From positions 1-8,271 of the forward strand of contig USFH01000096.1 in NCBI GenBank assembly GCA_900553925.1: a stretch of 8,271 bases of DNA, given 5' to 3'. The notes beneath the pieces were generated by a model, which ran no database searches, was not told the origin of the DNA, and worked only from the letters and a program-made list of their open reading frames with translations. This document shows positions 1-7,331 of this stretch, one piece after another. The first letter of the stretch is position 1. Each line of letters starts with the position of its first letter. Made by a program: the position numbers and the translations under genes. This DNA is from an uncultured Clostridium sp. (GTDB lineage Bacteria > Bacillota > Clostridia > Lachnospirales > Lachnospiraceae).

Positions 1-3000
1 TCTTGGATGCAATGTCATATTTTGGCTGCACGTATGCGCAGAATTCGTTGTTCTCAAGTGCTCCGTGGATACTGTTCTCAAGCTGGGCCTCATTCAATAC
101 CTTCTTGTGATATTCGTCATCGTAGAATGCGTATGATACACCGGTAGATGCATCAATCGATTTGCCAGCCATCATTGCGCGGTCAACGAGGCGGTTGATG
201 CTGTAGCTGTGCATCGTCTCGTCGATGATCAGAATACCGGTTGTGAAGTCAACCACAAACCGATCCTGAATTGCGAGGCAGGCATCATGCACCTCCGCCT
301 TGATGTTGTTGAAGATGGACATAAACGGATCTTCCGCCTTGGAGTGAATCAGCATGATGTAAGTATCGCTGATGACACGGGCGAAGGTCTCGCCTTCCTG
401 CATATATTTGTTCAATACATCTGCAACCGCCTTAAGTGTCTGATCACCTACGTTGTGTCCATAGGTCTCGTTGATGTATTTGAAGTTCTTGATGTTGAAG
501 TAGAACATAACATAATCGGTATCCGGATTATCATTCAAGATGGTCTGTGCATCCACCTTGAATTTTTCGAAGTTACCATAGCCGGTAATGATATCGCGGT
601 AAGAAGCCTCTGCGATCCGTTTCTCGATATTGATATTCTGTTCGAGCTCCTTCTTGAGCTTCTCTGCCTTCGTCTCCTTGTGTGTTGAAGTTGAGATCAG
701 GAAAGAATGGCTGTCACTGCTCCAGTTGATGGTAGTCATGTGTACATCCAGAGGTTCGTCGATAAGCCGGCTTTTTTTGGTACAAGATACTGTTGGATTG
801 TTCTCTGTGATCTTATGTACGGGACAATCCGCACAAGGACCGCTCTCCTGATGCATACAGGCATAGCATTTGCTATTCAAAGACAGCTTTGGAAAATATT
901 CCTGGGCATTCTCATTAAAATACATAACCTCAAAGCTGTTTTTATCGACGACGATCATCGGGTCCTGGACAAGATCAAAGGCTTTGATCGTGTCATCCCG
1001 AAGCAATGCCATTGTGCGGCTTGCCTGTTTGCTTTTTATTGCTTCTCCGAACAGACGGAATATCTGCTTGAAGGAGGTTAAGGTCTGTGCCGGCCATGTT
1101 GTATCCTTGTCCATCGAATAAAAACAGATGAAACCAATGCGCTTTCCATTCGAACGTATATCACACTGCATAAGTTTCTGGATGCCCTCGGCAGCCGGAT
1201 TCATGCTGGCTGTGTTCGTCTTGATCAGAGACGTGTCGGAGGAATAGGTGATTCCGTCCGTCCCCATTGCAGATAATTCCTCCAAAATTGCCGCAGGTGT
1301 ATGCTGTCGGAGTGACATGTCGTTGTCGGTACTTTTTCTGCACCATTGGTGTGTACAATCCACAAAATTCTTATTAAATCCATATTCCCAGATGCAGATC
1401 TTGTCAATATCAAAATGCTTTCCGACAAGCGCCATTGCCTGTTCAATCGCTGTATAGGTGTTCGTGCTTGCGAATAACGTCGACAACAGGCTGTCTAAAA
1501 ATGCGGTATCGTGATCTGACCGGGCAGGTGATTCGCCACGGTCGTTTTCGTATTTTCCGCGTTCCATATCGTCTGCATACAGATAATAACGATTCTTTCC
1601 GTTCAGCTTTGCCTGATATAAAGCAGTGTCTGCATTCTCGAGCAGAACGTTATAAGGAATCTGCTGGTTTGTTGCGGCAATTCCGATACTCAGGGTTACC
1701 TGGCATTCGTCGTGGTAGACTTCGCGCAGCCGCTCAGCGATCAGAACTGCCTTCTCACAGGCTAACTGGGTATCCAATACATTCGTCAGAAAAACGCAGA
1801 ACTCATCACCGCCAAGCCGACCGGCGATCCCGTAATCTCCTTTGTATTCCTGCAGGGTTTTCGCGATGTCGATGATGACATCATCGCCCTTCAGGTGTCC
1901 AAAGGTATCGTTGATCTTCTTGAAATCATCGATATCGACAAGCATGAGAACTTCATAGCTGTTGCCGTTTAATTCCCGGAGCGAGGCCTGAATCTTGCTT
2001 TCGGTCGTCGCTTTGTTGTAAAGCCCTGTCATCTGGTCAGTTTCTGCACGGATCAGCAGCTTCTGTTGTTCTACCTTCTGGGCGTGGATGTTACGGAGCA
2101 GACCGACAACACGCAGCGCATTTCCCTCCTCGTCATAAATCGTGGAGAAGGTTGAAAAATACCACTGGAAGCCGCCGTTTTTTGTATTCAGCTTGAACTC
2201 CGTTGAATGATATTCTGTGCCGGCCTTTGCCAGATAGAACAATTCTTCAATCGCGGATTGTGTATCATAGGAGACAAGTCCCATCTTAAGCATGTTCTCA
2301 GAAGGGTGCTCAATGACGGATTCCCCCTCGAAGATGTGGTTGAACTTATCTGCGAAGGTAATCGTGTCGGAAGCGATATCGTATTCATAAGGCAGCTCCT
2401 CAGAGATATCGGAGATAATGAGATATTTCTGTTCTTCGAGCATTGCCTTTGTCTCTGCGATCTTCAGATTCGTAATATCGGATAATACGAGATTGATGAC
2501 CGGAAACCCTCTCTCAACAACACCGGAACGGGCAAGGACCGCGTTCACCCATTTGATACTGCCATCCGCACACTGGATCCGGAAGTTAAGGATCTTCGAG
2601 CTTTCTTCCTTCTCGGTAAGATCGGCAAGTGCTTCAATCACAACCGCCAGATCCTCGCTTAACACAAGCTGCAGAGTGCTTGTCCCGAACTTCTCGTGGT
2701 AATCATGCTCGGAATAACCGCACAGGTCGTAGAAGAAATTATTCGCCCAGATCAGGGACAGATTATTGTCGAGCAGATGTTTGCTCACACCACTTGGAAC
2801 GGTGTTTGCGAAAATCTCGAGATCTGTCTTCGCACGGACGGTCTCGCTCGCTGCATTCTCCAGATTCGTGATATCCGTGAAGACACACTGCAAAACATCC
2901 CGACCGTCATTTAACGAGAACGCCTGCCCGTTGCAAAGAACGGTCAGAACCGTGCCGCTCTTCGTTACGATCCGGTGCTGGATACTAATCAGATTTGAAA

Positions 3001-3214
3001 TACTTAACTGATAATTCATGGAAGCGATTACTTCCGTGAAATCTTCAACATATAACAGATTATCCAGGGTACAGATCTTCTTCGATAATTCCCGTGGCGA
3101 ATATCCTGTCATCGCACACAGTCCCTGGTCAAAGTCTAAAATATTGTATGGAGCCTCTGCCTCGAGGACAAAGGTTGCCACATCATTTCCGTTTACAAAA
3201 TTGCTTGCTGCCAT
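1..3214 (-). CDS. Multidomain PAS/GGDEF/GAF/EAL c-di-GMP signalling protein (3' end cut by window edge)
   Basis: Predicted c-di-GMP turnover protein; 1071 codons are visible without a stop. Domains by approximate residue: PAS 10-120 (GYSPREL), PAS 135-250, PAS 265-385, GGDEF 390-550, GAF-like 570-730, Cys-rich PAS 735-845, charged coiled linker 847-872, second GGDEF fold 873-1035, and the beginning of an EAL domain from about 1050 (FCAYVQPKYD). The first GGDEF has metal Asp427, guanine-contact Asn435 and Asp444, and GGDEF at 468-472, so diguanylate cyclase activity is expected. The second has Asn907 in place of the metal Asp and ISDTY at 948-952, so it should be inactive. No transmembrane segment is seen, so it is probably cytosolic. 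The start is firm: ATG at 3214 has GGTGAGG four bases upstream and an in-frame TGA at 3223-3221. Whether the EAL domain is catalytic cannot be judged, because its motif lies outside the window. Confidence 0.93.
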   Translation of the reverse strand, partial: MAASNFVNGNDVATFVLEAEAPYNILDFDQGLCAMTGYSPRELSKKICTLDNLLYVEDFTEVIASMNYQLSISNLISIQHRIVTKSGTVLTVLCNGQAFSLNDGRDVLQCVFTDITNLENAASETVRAKTDLEIFANTVPSGVSKHLLDNNLSLIWANNFFYDLCGYSEHDYHEKFGTSTLQLVLSEDLAVVIEALADLTEKEESSKILNFRIQCADGSIKWVNAVLARSGVVERGFPVINLVLSDITNLKIAETKAMLEEQKYLIISDISEELPYEYDIASDTITFADKFNHIFEGESVIEHPSENMLKMGLVSYDTQSAIEELFYLAKAGTEYHSTEFKLNTKNGGFQWYFSTFSTIYDEEGNALRVVGLLRNIHAQKVEQQKLLIRAETDQMTGLYNKATTESKIQASLRELNGNSYEVLMLVDIDDFKKINDTFGHLKGDDVIIDIAKTLQEYKGDYGIAGRLGGDEFCVFLTNVLDTQLACEKAVLIAERLREVYHDECQVTLSIGIAATNQQIPYNVLLENADTALYQAKLNGKNRYYLYADDMERGKYENDRGESPARSDHDTAFLDSLLSTLFASTNTYTAIEQAMALVGKHFDIDKICIWEYGFNKNFVDCTHQWCRKSTDNDMSLRQHTPAAILEELSAMGTDGITYSSDTSLIKTNTASMNPAAEGIQKLMQCDIRSNGKRIGFICFYSMDKDTTWPAQTLTSFKQIFRLFGEAIKSKQASRTMALLRDDTIKAFDLVQDPMIVVDKNSFEVMYFNENAQEYFPKLSLNSKCYACMHQESGPCADCPVHKITENNPTVSCTKKSRLIDEPLDVHMTTINWSSDSHSFLISTSTHKETKAEKLKKELEQNINIEKRIAEASYRDIITGYGNFEKFKVDAQTILNDNPDTDYVMFYFNIKNFKYINETYGHNVGDQTLKAVADVLNKYMQEGETFARVISDTYIMLIHSKAEDPFMSIFNNIKAEVHDACLAIQDRFVVDFTTGILIIDETMHSYSINRLVDRAMMAGKSIDASTGVSYAFYDDEYHKKVLNEAQLENSIHGALENNEFCAYVQPKYDIASK

Positions 3215-3256
3215 ATAACCTCACCCACCTCATGTCGCACATTAAAAACTAATTTT

Positions 3257-3285
3257 ATTATAGTGGATAATAACATGTGAATCAA
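3257..3285 (-). promoter_or_regulatory. Sigma-A-like promoter of the GGDEF/EAL gene
   Basis: On the minus strand, TTGATT (3285-3280) and a consensus TATAAT (3262-3257) are separated by exactly 17 bases. Upstream of the -35 box lie A/T tracts (about 3284-3306, T-runs on the minus strand) that resemble an UP element. Transcription should start near 3250, giving a leader of roughly 36 bases, too short for a riboswitch. This is inferred from sequence match only. Confidence 0.72.
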
Positions 3286-3338
3286 GAAAAAAAGCAAGAA
3301 AAAATACAGGATAATAGACGCATTTTGGAAATGGTTTC

Positions 3339-3367
3339 TTTACATTGCTGGGTGGAAATGATAGAAT
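3339..3367 (+). promoter_or_regulatory. Sigma-A-like promoter of the membrane protein (and probably glgB) transcript
   Basis: TTTACA (3339-3344) and TAGAAT (3362-3367) are spaced by 17 bases on the plus strand. Transcription would begin near 3374, about 20 bases before the ATG at 3394. The -35 box faces away from that of the minus-strand gene, with 53 bases between them, so this is a divergent promoter pair. No terminator-like hairpin follows before glgB. Confidence 0.62.
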
Positions 3368-3393
3368 AAAAAAGCTTATAGATTTTTGAAAAA

Positions 3394-4062
3394 ATGAAAA
3401 TAAAAGGTATGAATCGAGAAGAATATAGAAGGTTTCGGTGGATAGCGAGTATCTGTATTTCTGTGTTTATTGTCTGCTTTGGAATTGTGCTGCTGGCGTT
3501 CAACCGGTGGGTCTATCATGCGACGGGGACGAATACCCAGACAGAAGACGGCGTAACATTTACGCAGGCAGAAGCAGACTTGTATTATGGGCAGATTGCA
3601 GATTCGTACTGTTCGTTCTTCAAGGGCAGATACGATGTGGCAGGCTATACGCTGACGGACACGAATATACATCAATTAAACAGACTGAAGGGGTATTACC
3701 GGCTTGCGTGGATCCTTTCAATTCTTTCTTTTGCCGGGATTATCTACAGCTTCCGCAGGCTATGGCGCAGGAGAGAGACGATGCCGTGTTTCTACGGAAG
3801 TGCAGGCGGTGCCTTGCTAGCGGCCGTTTTGCTGCTTCGGATCGTTTTTTCGAAGCGGGAGGTCATGCGTGGGCTTAAGGATATGATATTTAAGCAGGAT
3901 TACAGCTATTTCCAGAGTGGGGATCTGCTGTGCAGGCTTCTGTCAGGGGCTTACGCGAGGAATATGCTGCTGATGTATTTGGGAATTGTAGCGGCGGAAA
4001 TTGCGGTGTTCGTTCTGATACGGGTGATCATCCTGCTTGCAGGGCGGCCACATAGATTCTGA
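3394..4062 (+). CDS. Four-helix integral membrane protein, possibly DUF1461-like
   Basis: Function unknown; 222 residues. Predicted membrane helices lie near residues 17-37, 103-120, 136-153 and 190-217. Basic clusters at the N-terminus (RRFR) and between helices 2 and 3 (RRLWRRR) put both ends in the cytoplasm, with outer loops at about 38-102 and 154-189. This topology, the IHQLNRLKG segment just before helix 2 and the aromatic loop before helix 4 recall the DUF1461 (TIGR01906) family, but the match is from memory and loose. No catalytic motif is visible. The start is uncertain: ATG at 3394 has no real Shine-Dalgarno, and an in-frame ATG at 3409 has AAAGG only one base away; an in-frame TAG at 3379 limits the upstream end. 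It lies 42 bases before glgB, so cotranscription is plausible. Confidence 0.8.
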   Translation: MKIKGMNREEYRRFRWIASICISVFIVCFGIVLLAFNRWVYHATGTNTQTEDGVTFTQAEADLYYGQIADSYCSFFKGRYDVAGYTLTDTNIHQLNRLKGYYRLAWILSILSFAGIIYSFRRLWRRRETMPCFYGSAGGALLAAVLLLRIVFSKREVMRGLKDMIFKQDYSYFQSGDLLCRLLSGAYARNMLLMYLGIVAAEIAVFVLIRVIILLAGRPHRF

Positions 4063-4104
4063 TATATGTATGCAGGAATAAATATAATTTAGGAGGGTTA
4101 CAAT

Positions 4105-6468
4105 ATGAACAAACGACTGGAAGACTGGGTAAATTGGATTTTGATTGATGAGCTGAAGAATGGAATCATCAATGCACCGAAGCATCTGCTCGGAAACCAC
4201 GATTATGGTGATGGACAGGTGATCATGGTATACCGTCCGCATGCGGAGAAGGTCTGTGTCGTATCTCCAACCGGAAAGAACCGTGACGAGATGGAATGCC
4301 TGTCAGATGGTGTCTATGGATTTTACAGTGCAAAGAAGAAATATAAAGGAACAAAATACCGGATTGAGACGACATATCAGGATGGTACGACTGTTGTGAC
4401 TGCTGATGCGTATGCATTTGATTCACAGATCACAGATTTTGATACGTATTTATTCGCTGAGGGCAAGCACTATGATGTCTATGAGAAGTTCGGCGCACAT
4501 CCGAAGACTATTGATGGTGTGAAGGGCACTTATTTTGCAGTGTGGGCACCGCATGCGAGACGTGTCAGTGTTGTCGGTGATTTCAATATGTGGGACGGAG
4601 CACTCAATCCGATGCAGATGATGCAGACTTCCGGCATCTATGAATTGTTTATTCCGGACGTGGCTCCGGGAGCTGTCTATAAATACCAGATTCTCACAAG
4701 AGACGGTGAGATCTTATACAAGGCGGATCCATATGGAAACCAGTGTCAGGTGAGACCGGACAATGCGAACGTGGTTGCGGATCTGACCGGACATAAGTGG
4801 AAGGATACCGGATGGATCGACAACCGGAAGAAGCAGACGCGCGAGACAGAGTTGAAGAAGCCGATGGCAATCTATGAATGCCATCTTGGTTCATGGAAGA
4901 AGAAAATAGAGGATTCCGATTTCGGATTCTATACGTACCGGGAAATGGCGAAGATGCTCTGTGACTATGTAAAGAAGATGGGATATACCCATGTGGAGCT
5001 GATGGGCATCGCGGAGTATCCGTTTGATGGTTCCTGGGGATATCAGGTAACAAATTATTATGCACCGACCAGCCGTTACGGTTCACCGGAGGATTTCATG
5101 TATTTTGTGGATCACATGCATGAAAACGGTATCGGCGTGATCTTAGACTGGGTACCGGCACATTTTCCGAGAGATGCGCACGGACTCGGAAGATTTGATG
5201 GCATGCCGCTTTATGAGCATCCGGATCCAAGACGCGGCGAGCATCCGGACTGGGGAACCTATATCTTTGATTTTGGAAGAAATGAGGTTTCTAACTTCTT
5301 AACAGCCAATGCATTGTTCTGGGTGGAGAAGTTCCATGTGGATGCATTGCGTGTGGATGCGGTCGCTTCTATGCTGTATCTGGATTATGGAAAGCAGGAT
5401 GGACAGTGGCTGCCGAACAAAGACGGTGGAAATGAAAATTACGATGCGATCGAACTGCTCCGCAAGATTAACACGGTTATGGAAGAGCGCAATCCGGGCG
5501 CGTTCCTGATTGCGGAAGAGTCTACAGCATGGGCAGGTGTCACAGCACCGGCAAGCATGAAGGGACTTGGCTTCCTGTACAAGTGGAATATGGGATGGAT
5601 GAATGACTTCTTAGAGTATATGAAGATGGATCCGTATTTCCGTTCATTTAATCACAACCGACTGACATTCAGCCTGTCATATACATATGCAGAGAATTAT
5701 GTGCTTGTGATTTCACACGATGAGGTGGTACATCTCAAGTGCTCCATGCTCAACAAGATGCCGGGCACCGAGATGGATAAGTTCGCAAACCTGCGTACTG
5801 CATATGGATTTATGTATGGACATCCGGGCAAGAAGCTTTTGTTCATGGGACAGGAGTTCGGACAGCTTCGTGAGTGGAGTGAGGCAAGAAGTCTTGACTG
5901 GTTCTTATTAGATCAGCCTCTGCATAAGAAGATGCAGAAATGGGTGGCAGATCTGAACCATATGTATACAACCTATGACGCATGCTACTACAATGACAAC
6001 AATCAGATGGGATTCGAGTGGACCAAGGTCGATGATGCAAATACAAGTATTGTTGCGTTTGTGCGTCGTGGAAAGACGGTGAAGGATCAGTTGTTGTTCG
6101 TGTGCAACTTTGTTCCGGTAGAACGCAAGGATTACTGGATTGGAGTACCTTGTCTGACCGAATATGAGGAGATCATCAATTCGGATGCGAAGATCTACGG
6201 CGGTTCCGGCACGAAGAACGGCACAGTGAAGGCATTTGAAGAGAAGTGCGACCGTATGCCATACGCGATCAGCATTGATATCGCACCGCTTTCGATGATG
6301 GTATTCAAGTATGATTATGTAGATAAGAAACCGGCTGTTGCAGATGCACCAGCGACAGCAGCAATTGAGAAAAAGCCGGAGCCTAAGAAGGCGGCAACGG
6401 CGAAGAAGGTGGCAGCAGTAAAGACTTCCGCCGGGAAGAAGCCGGTAGAAAAAAAGACAACGAAATAA
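4105..6468 (+). CDS. glgB: 1,4-alpha-glucan (glycogen) branching enzyme GlgB
   Basis: Cleaves an alpha-1,4-glucan chain and re-attaches it by an alpha-1,6 bond, branching glycogen in the cytosol. Of its 787 residues, 1-110 form an N-terminal beta domain, about 115-225 a CBM48-type module (FAVWAPHARRVSVVGDFN), 240-625 the GH13 barrel and 630-735 the C-terminal beta domain. The GH13 regions are intact: DWVPAHF at 348, nucleophile Asp418 in RVDAV, acid/base Glu471 in AEES, and transition-state Asp539 in SHDE. The spacings (53 and 121 residues) equal those of the E. coli enzyme (D405, E458, D526). The GlgB signatures HGLGRFDG and YEHPDPRRGEHPDWGT are present. The family usually ends near residue 730; here a Lys/Ala/Pro-rich tail adds about 50 residues. 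AGGAGGG at 4091-4097, seven bases before the ATG, fixes the start. No glgA, glgC or glgP is in view. The next gene follows after 17 bases. Confidence 0.98.
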   Translation: MNKRLEDWVNWILIDELKNGIINAPKHLLGNHDYGDGQVIMVYRPHAEKVCVVSPTGKNRDEMECLSDGVYGFYSAKKKYKGTKYRIETTYQDGTTVVTADAYAFDSQITDFDTYLFAEGKHYDVYEKFGAHPKTIDGVKGTYFAVWAPHARRVSVVGDFNMWDGALNPMQMMQTSGIYELFIPDVAPGAVYKYQILTRDGEILYKADPYGNQCQVRPDNANVVADLTGHKWKDTGWIDNRKKQTRETELKKPMAIYECHLGSWKKKIEDSDFGFYTYREMAKMLCDYVKKMGYTHVELMGIAEYPFDGSWGYQVTNYYAPTSRYGSPEDFMYFVDHMHENGIGVILDWVPAHFPRDAHGLGRFDGMPLYEHPDPRRGEHPDWGTYIFDFGRNEVSNFLTANALFWVEKFHVDALRVDAVASMLYLDYGKQDGQWLPNKDGGNENYDAIELLRKINTVMEERNPGAFLIAEESTAWAGVTAPASMKGLGFLYKWNMGWMNDFLEYMKMDPYFRSFNHNRLTFSLSYTYAENYVLVISHDEVVHLKCSMLNKMPGTEMDKFANLRTAYGFMYGHPGKKLLFMGQEFGQLREWSEARSLDWFLLDQPLHKKMQKWVADLNHMYTTYDACYYNDNNQMGFEWTKVDDANTSIVAFVRRGKTVKDQLLFVCNFVPVERKDYWIGVPCLTEYEEIINSDAKIYGGSGTKNGTVKAFEEKCDRMPYAISIDIAPLSMMVFKYDYVDKKPAVADAPATAAIEKKPEPKKAATAKKVAAVKTSAGKKPVEKKTTK
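6319..6465 (+). other. Low-complexity Lys/Ala/Pro-rich tail of GlgB
   Basis: Codons 739-787 of glgB encode a tail with 14 Lys, 12 Ala, 5 Pro and only 5 acidic residues in 49 positions, with repeated KK pairs (EKKPEPKK, TAKK, GKKP, EKK). It follows directly after the expected end of the C-terminal beta domain and is probably disordered. It resembles histone H1-like tails in composition only; no function is assigned. Confidence 0.85.
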
Positions 6469-6485
6469 AATAATGGCAAAAAGAT

Positions 6486-7199
6486 ATGAGTAAGAAAAAA
6501 GCAGATAAGAAAAAAGGCGGATTTGTGCGGGCAATCCGGAATATATTTGTATTCCTGATTGCAAGTGCGTTGCTGGGCTTTCTTGGGTTGACAGGAATCT
6601 ATATCTATGTTAAACATGATGTGAATCCCCGTCTGCTGACAGAGGAAGAGGCAGCAGCACTTTCGGATATGGATTGTATTATCGTTCTGGGGGCATCTGT
6701 AAAGAATGGAGATACACCGAGTCCGATGCTTAGGGACCGGTTGGATAAGGGGATTGCACTATACAAAGCAGGCTGTGCACCGAAGATATTGATGAGTGGT
6801 GATCACGGTAGCGAATATTATAACGAAGTCAGTGTCATGAAGAAATATGCCATCGAGCACGGGGTTCCGTCGGAGGATATTTTCCTCGATCATGCAGGTT
6901 TTTCTACTTATGAGAGCATGTATCGTGCCAGAGCTATCTTTGGTGCGGAAAAGGTCGTGATCGTTACGCAGAAATATCATTTGACGCGATCCGTCTACAA
7001 TGCCAAGAATCTCGGCATAGACGCCTATGGCGTGGCAGCGGCACCGATCAACTATGGCGGGCAGACGATACGGAATATCCGTGAGTATCTGGCAATCAGC
7101 AAGGACTTTGTTATGACATTTATCAAACCGGAGCCGACTGTACTTGGCAACTCGATCTCCTTAGATGGAAGTGGGGATGTTACCAACGGCGCTGACTAA
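6486..7199 (+). CDS. SanA/YdcF-family (DUF218) membrane-anchored protein
   Basis: A 237-residue protein with a lysine-rich cytoplasmic start (MSKKKADKKKGG), one membrane helix at about 20-42, and a DUF218 domain from about 63 to 215 expected outside the membrane. Family hallmarks are DCIIVLGASV at 63-72, the polar PSPMLRDRLDKGIALY segment, LMSGDHG, an S-T-Y-E-S segment and VIVTQKYHLTRS near 158-169. Length and layout match E. coli SanA (about 239 residues), linked to envelope barrier function and vancomycin exclusion at high temperature; the biochemical activity of the family is poorly defined. It starts 17 bases after glgB stops, with only A-rich sequence and no good Shine-Dalgarno, which suggests translation coupled to glgB. 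A six-codon reading frame (ATG at 6473) overlaps its start and is probably incidental. Confidence 0.88.
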   Translation: MSKKKADKKKGGFVRAIRNIFVFLIASALLGFLGLTGIYIYVKHDVNPRLLTEEEAAALSDMDCIIVLGASVKNGDTPSPMLRDRLDKGIALYKAGCAPKILMSGDHGSEYYNEVSVMKKYAIEHGVPSEDIFLDHAGFSTYESMYRARAIFGAEKVVIVTQKYHLTRSVYNAKNLGIDAYGVAAAPINYGGQTIRNIREYLAISKDFVMTFIKPEPTVLGNSISLDGSGDVTNGAD

Positions 7200-7232
7200 C
7201 TTGGCCCACAAGGTAACCTGAGCGACGACGGA

Positions 7233-7259
7233 TTGAAAAATGAATAGGTAGATTACAAT
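7233..7259 (+). promoter_or_regulatory. Weak candidate promoter for the purine genes
   Basis: TTGAAA (7233-7238) and TACAAT (7254-7259) lie in the gap before the purine genes, but the spacer is only 15 bases, below the preferred 17. The -10 box overlaps the left arm of the inverted repeat at 7255-7296. It is the best promoter-like match I see here; the purine genes could instead be read through from upstream. Confidence 0.3.
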
Positions 7260-7296
7260 TTGGCAATGAATAAAATTGTTGGTATTGCCAAATTGT
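7255..7296. repeat. 13-bp perfect inverted repeat upstream of the IMP cyclohydrolase gene
   Basis: ACAATTTGGCAAT (7255-7267) is the exact reverse complement of ATTGCCAAATTGT (7284-7296), with a 16-base loop. It ends 19 bases before the Shine-Dalgarno of the downstream gene. No T-run follows the right arm (TATTAGATAAAC), so it is a poor intrinsic terminator. A short direct repeat, AAATTGTT at 7273-7280 and 7290-7297, would let the left arm pair alternatively with the first copy (7 bp). Operator, mRNA leader hairpin or weak terminator are all possible. Confidence 0.75.
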
Positions 7297-7315
7297 TATT
7301 AGATAAACATTCAAG

Positions 7316-7321
7316 AGGAGG
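7316..7321 (+). promoter_or_regulatory. Ribosome binding site that decides the IMP cyclohydrolase start
   Basis: A full AGGAGG lies 10 bases before GTG at 7332 and 16 bases before ATG at 7338. This excludes the longer reading from TTG at 7260, whose first codons would lie inside the inverted repeat, and favours the GTG. Confidence 0.8.
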
Positions 7322-7331
7322 AGCGAAGAGC

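Noticed and set aside
209..1875. Several plus-strand open frames (for example 209-688, 707-1081, 1435-1875)
   Set aside because: They lie opposite the continuous minus-strand PAS/GGDEF gene, whose translation shows clear domain motifs; the plus-strand products show none.
4037..4088. Possible separate glgB promoter (TTGCAG near 4037 with ATATAT-like boxes, or TATAAT at 4083-4088)
   Set aside because: The TATAAT box would start RNA inside the Shine-Dalgarno at 4091-4097, and the other pairing is weak in sequence or spacing.
5908..6564. Minus-strand open frame of 218 codons
   Set aside because: It is the antisense shadow of the glgB 3' end and the SanA-like start, has Cys/Leu/Tyr-rich nonsense composition and resembles no family.
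7179..7217. GTTACC (7179-7184) and GGTAAC (7212-7217) as a terminator after the SanA-like gene
   Set aside because: The stem is only 6 bp with a 27-base loop, begins inside the coding region and has no T-run.
7260..7331. Upstream extension of the IMP cyclohydrolase from TTG at 7260
   Set aside because: The extra 24 residues match nothing in the family, lie within the inverted repeat and would place the strong AGGAGG inside the gene.
7200..7331. ZTP or purine riboswitch in front of the purine genes
   Set aside because: I could not find the conserved cores of either class; only the simple inverted repeat is seen.
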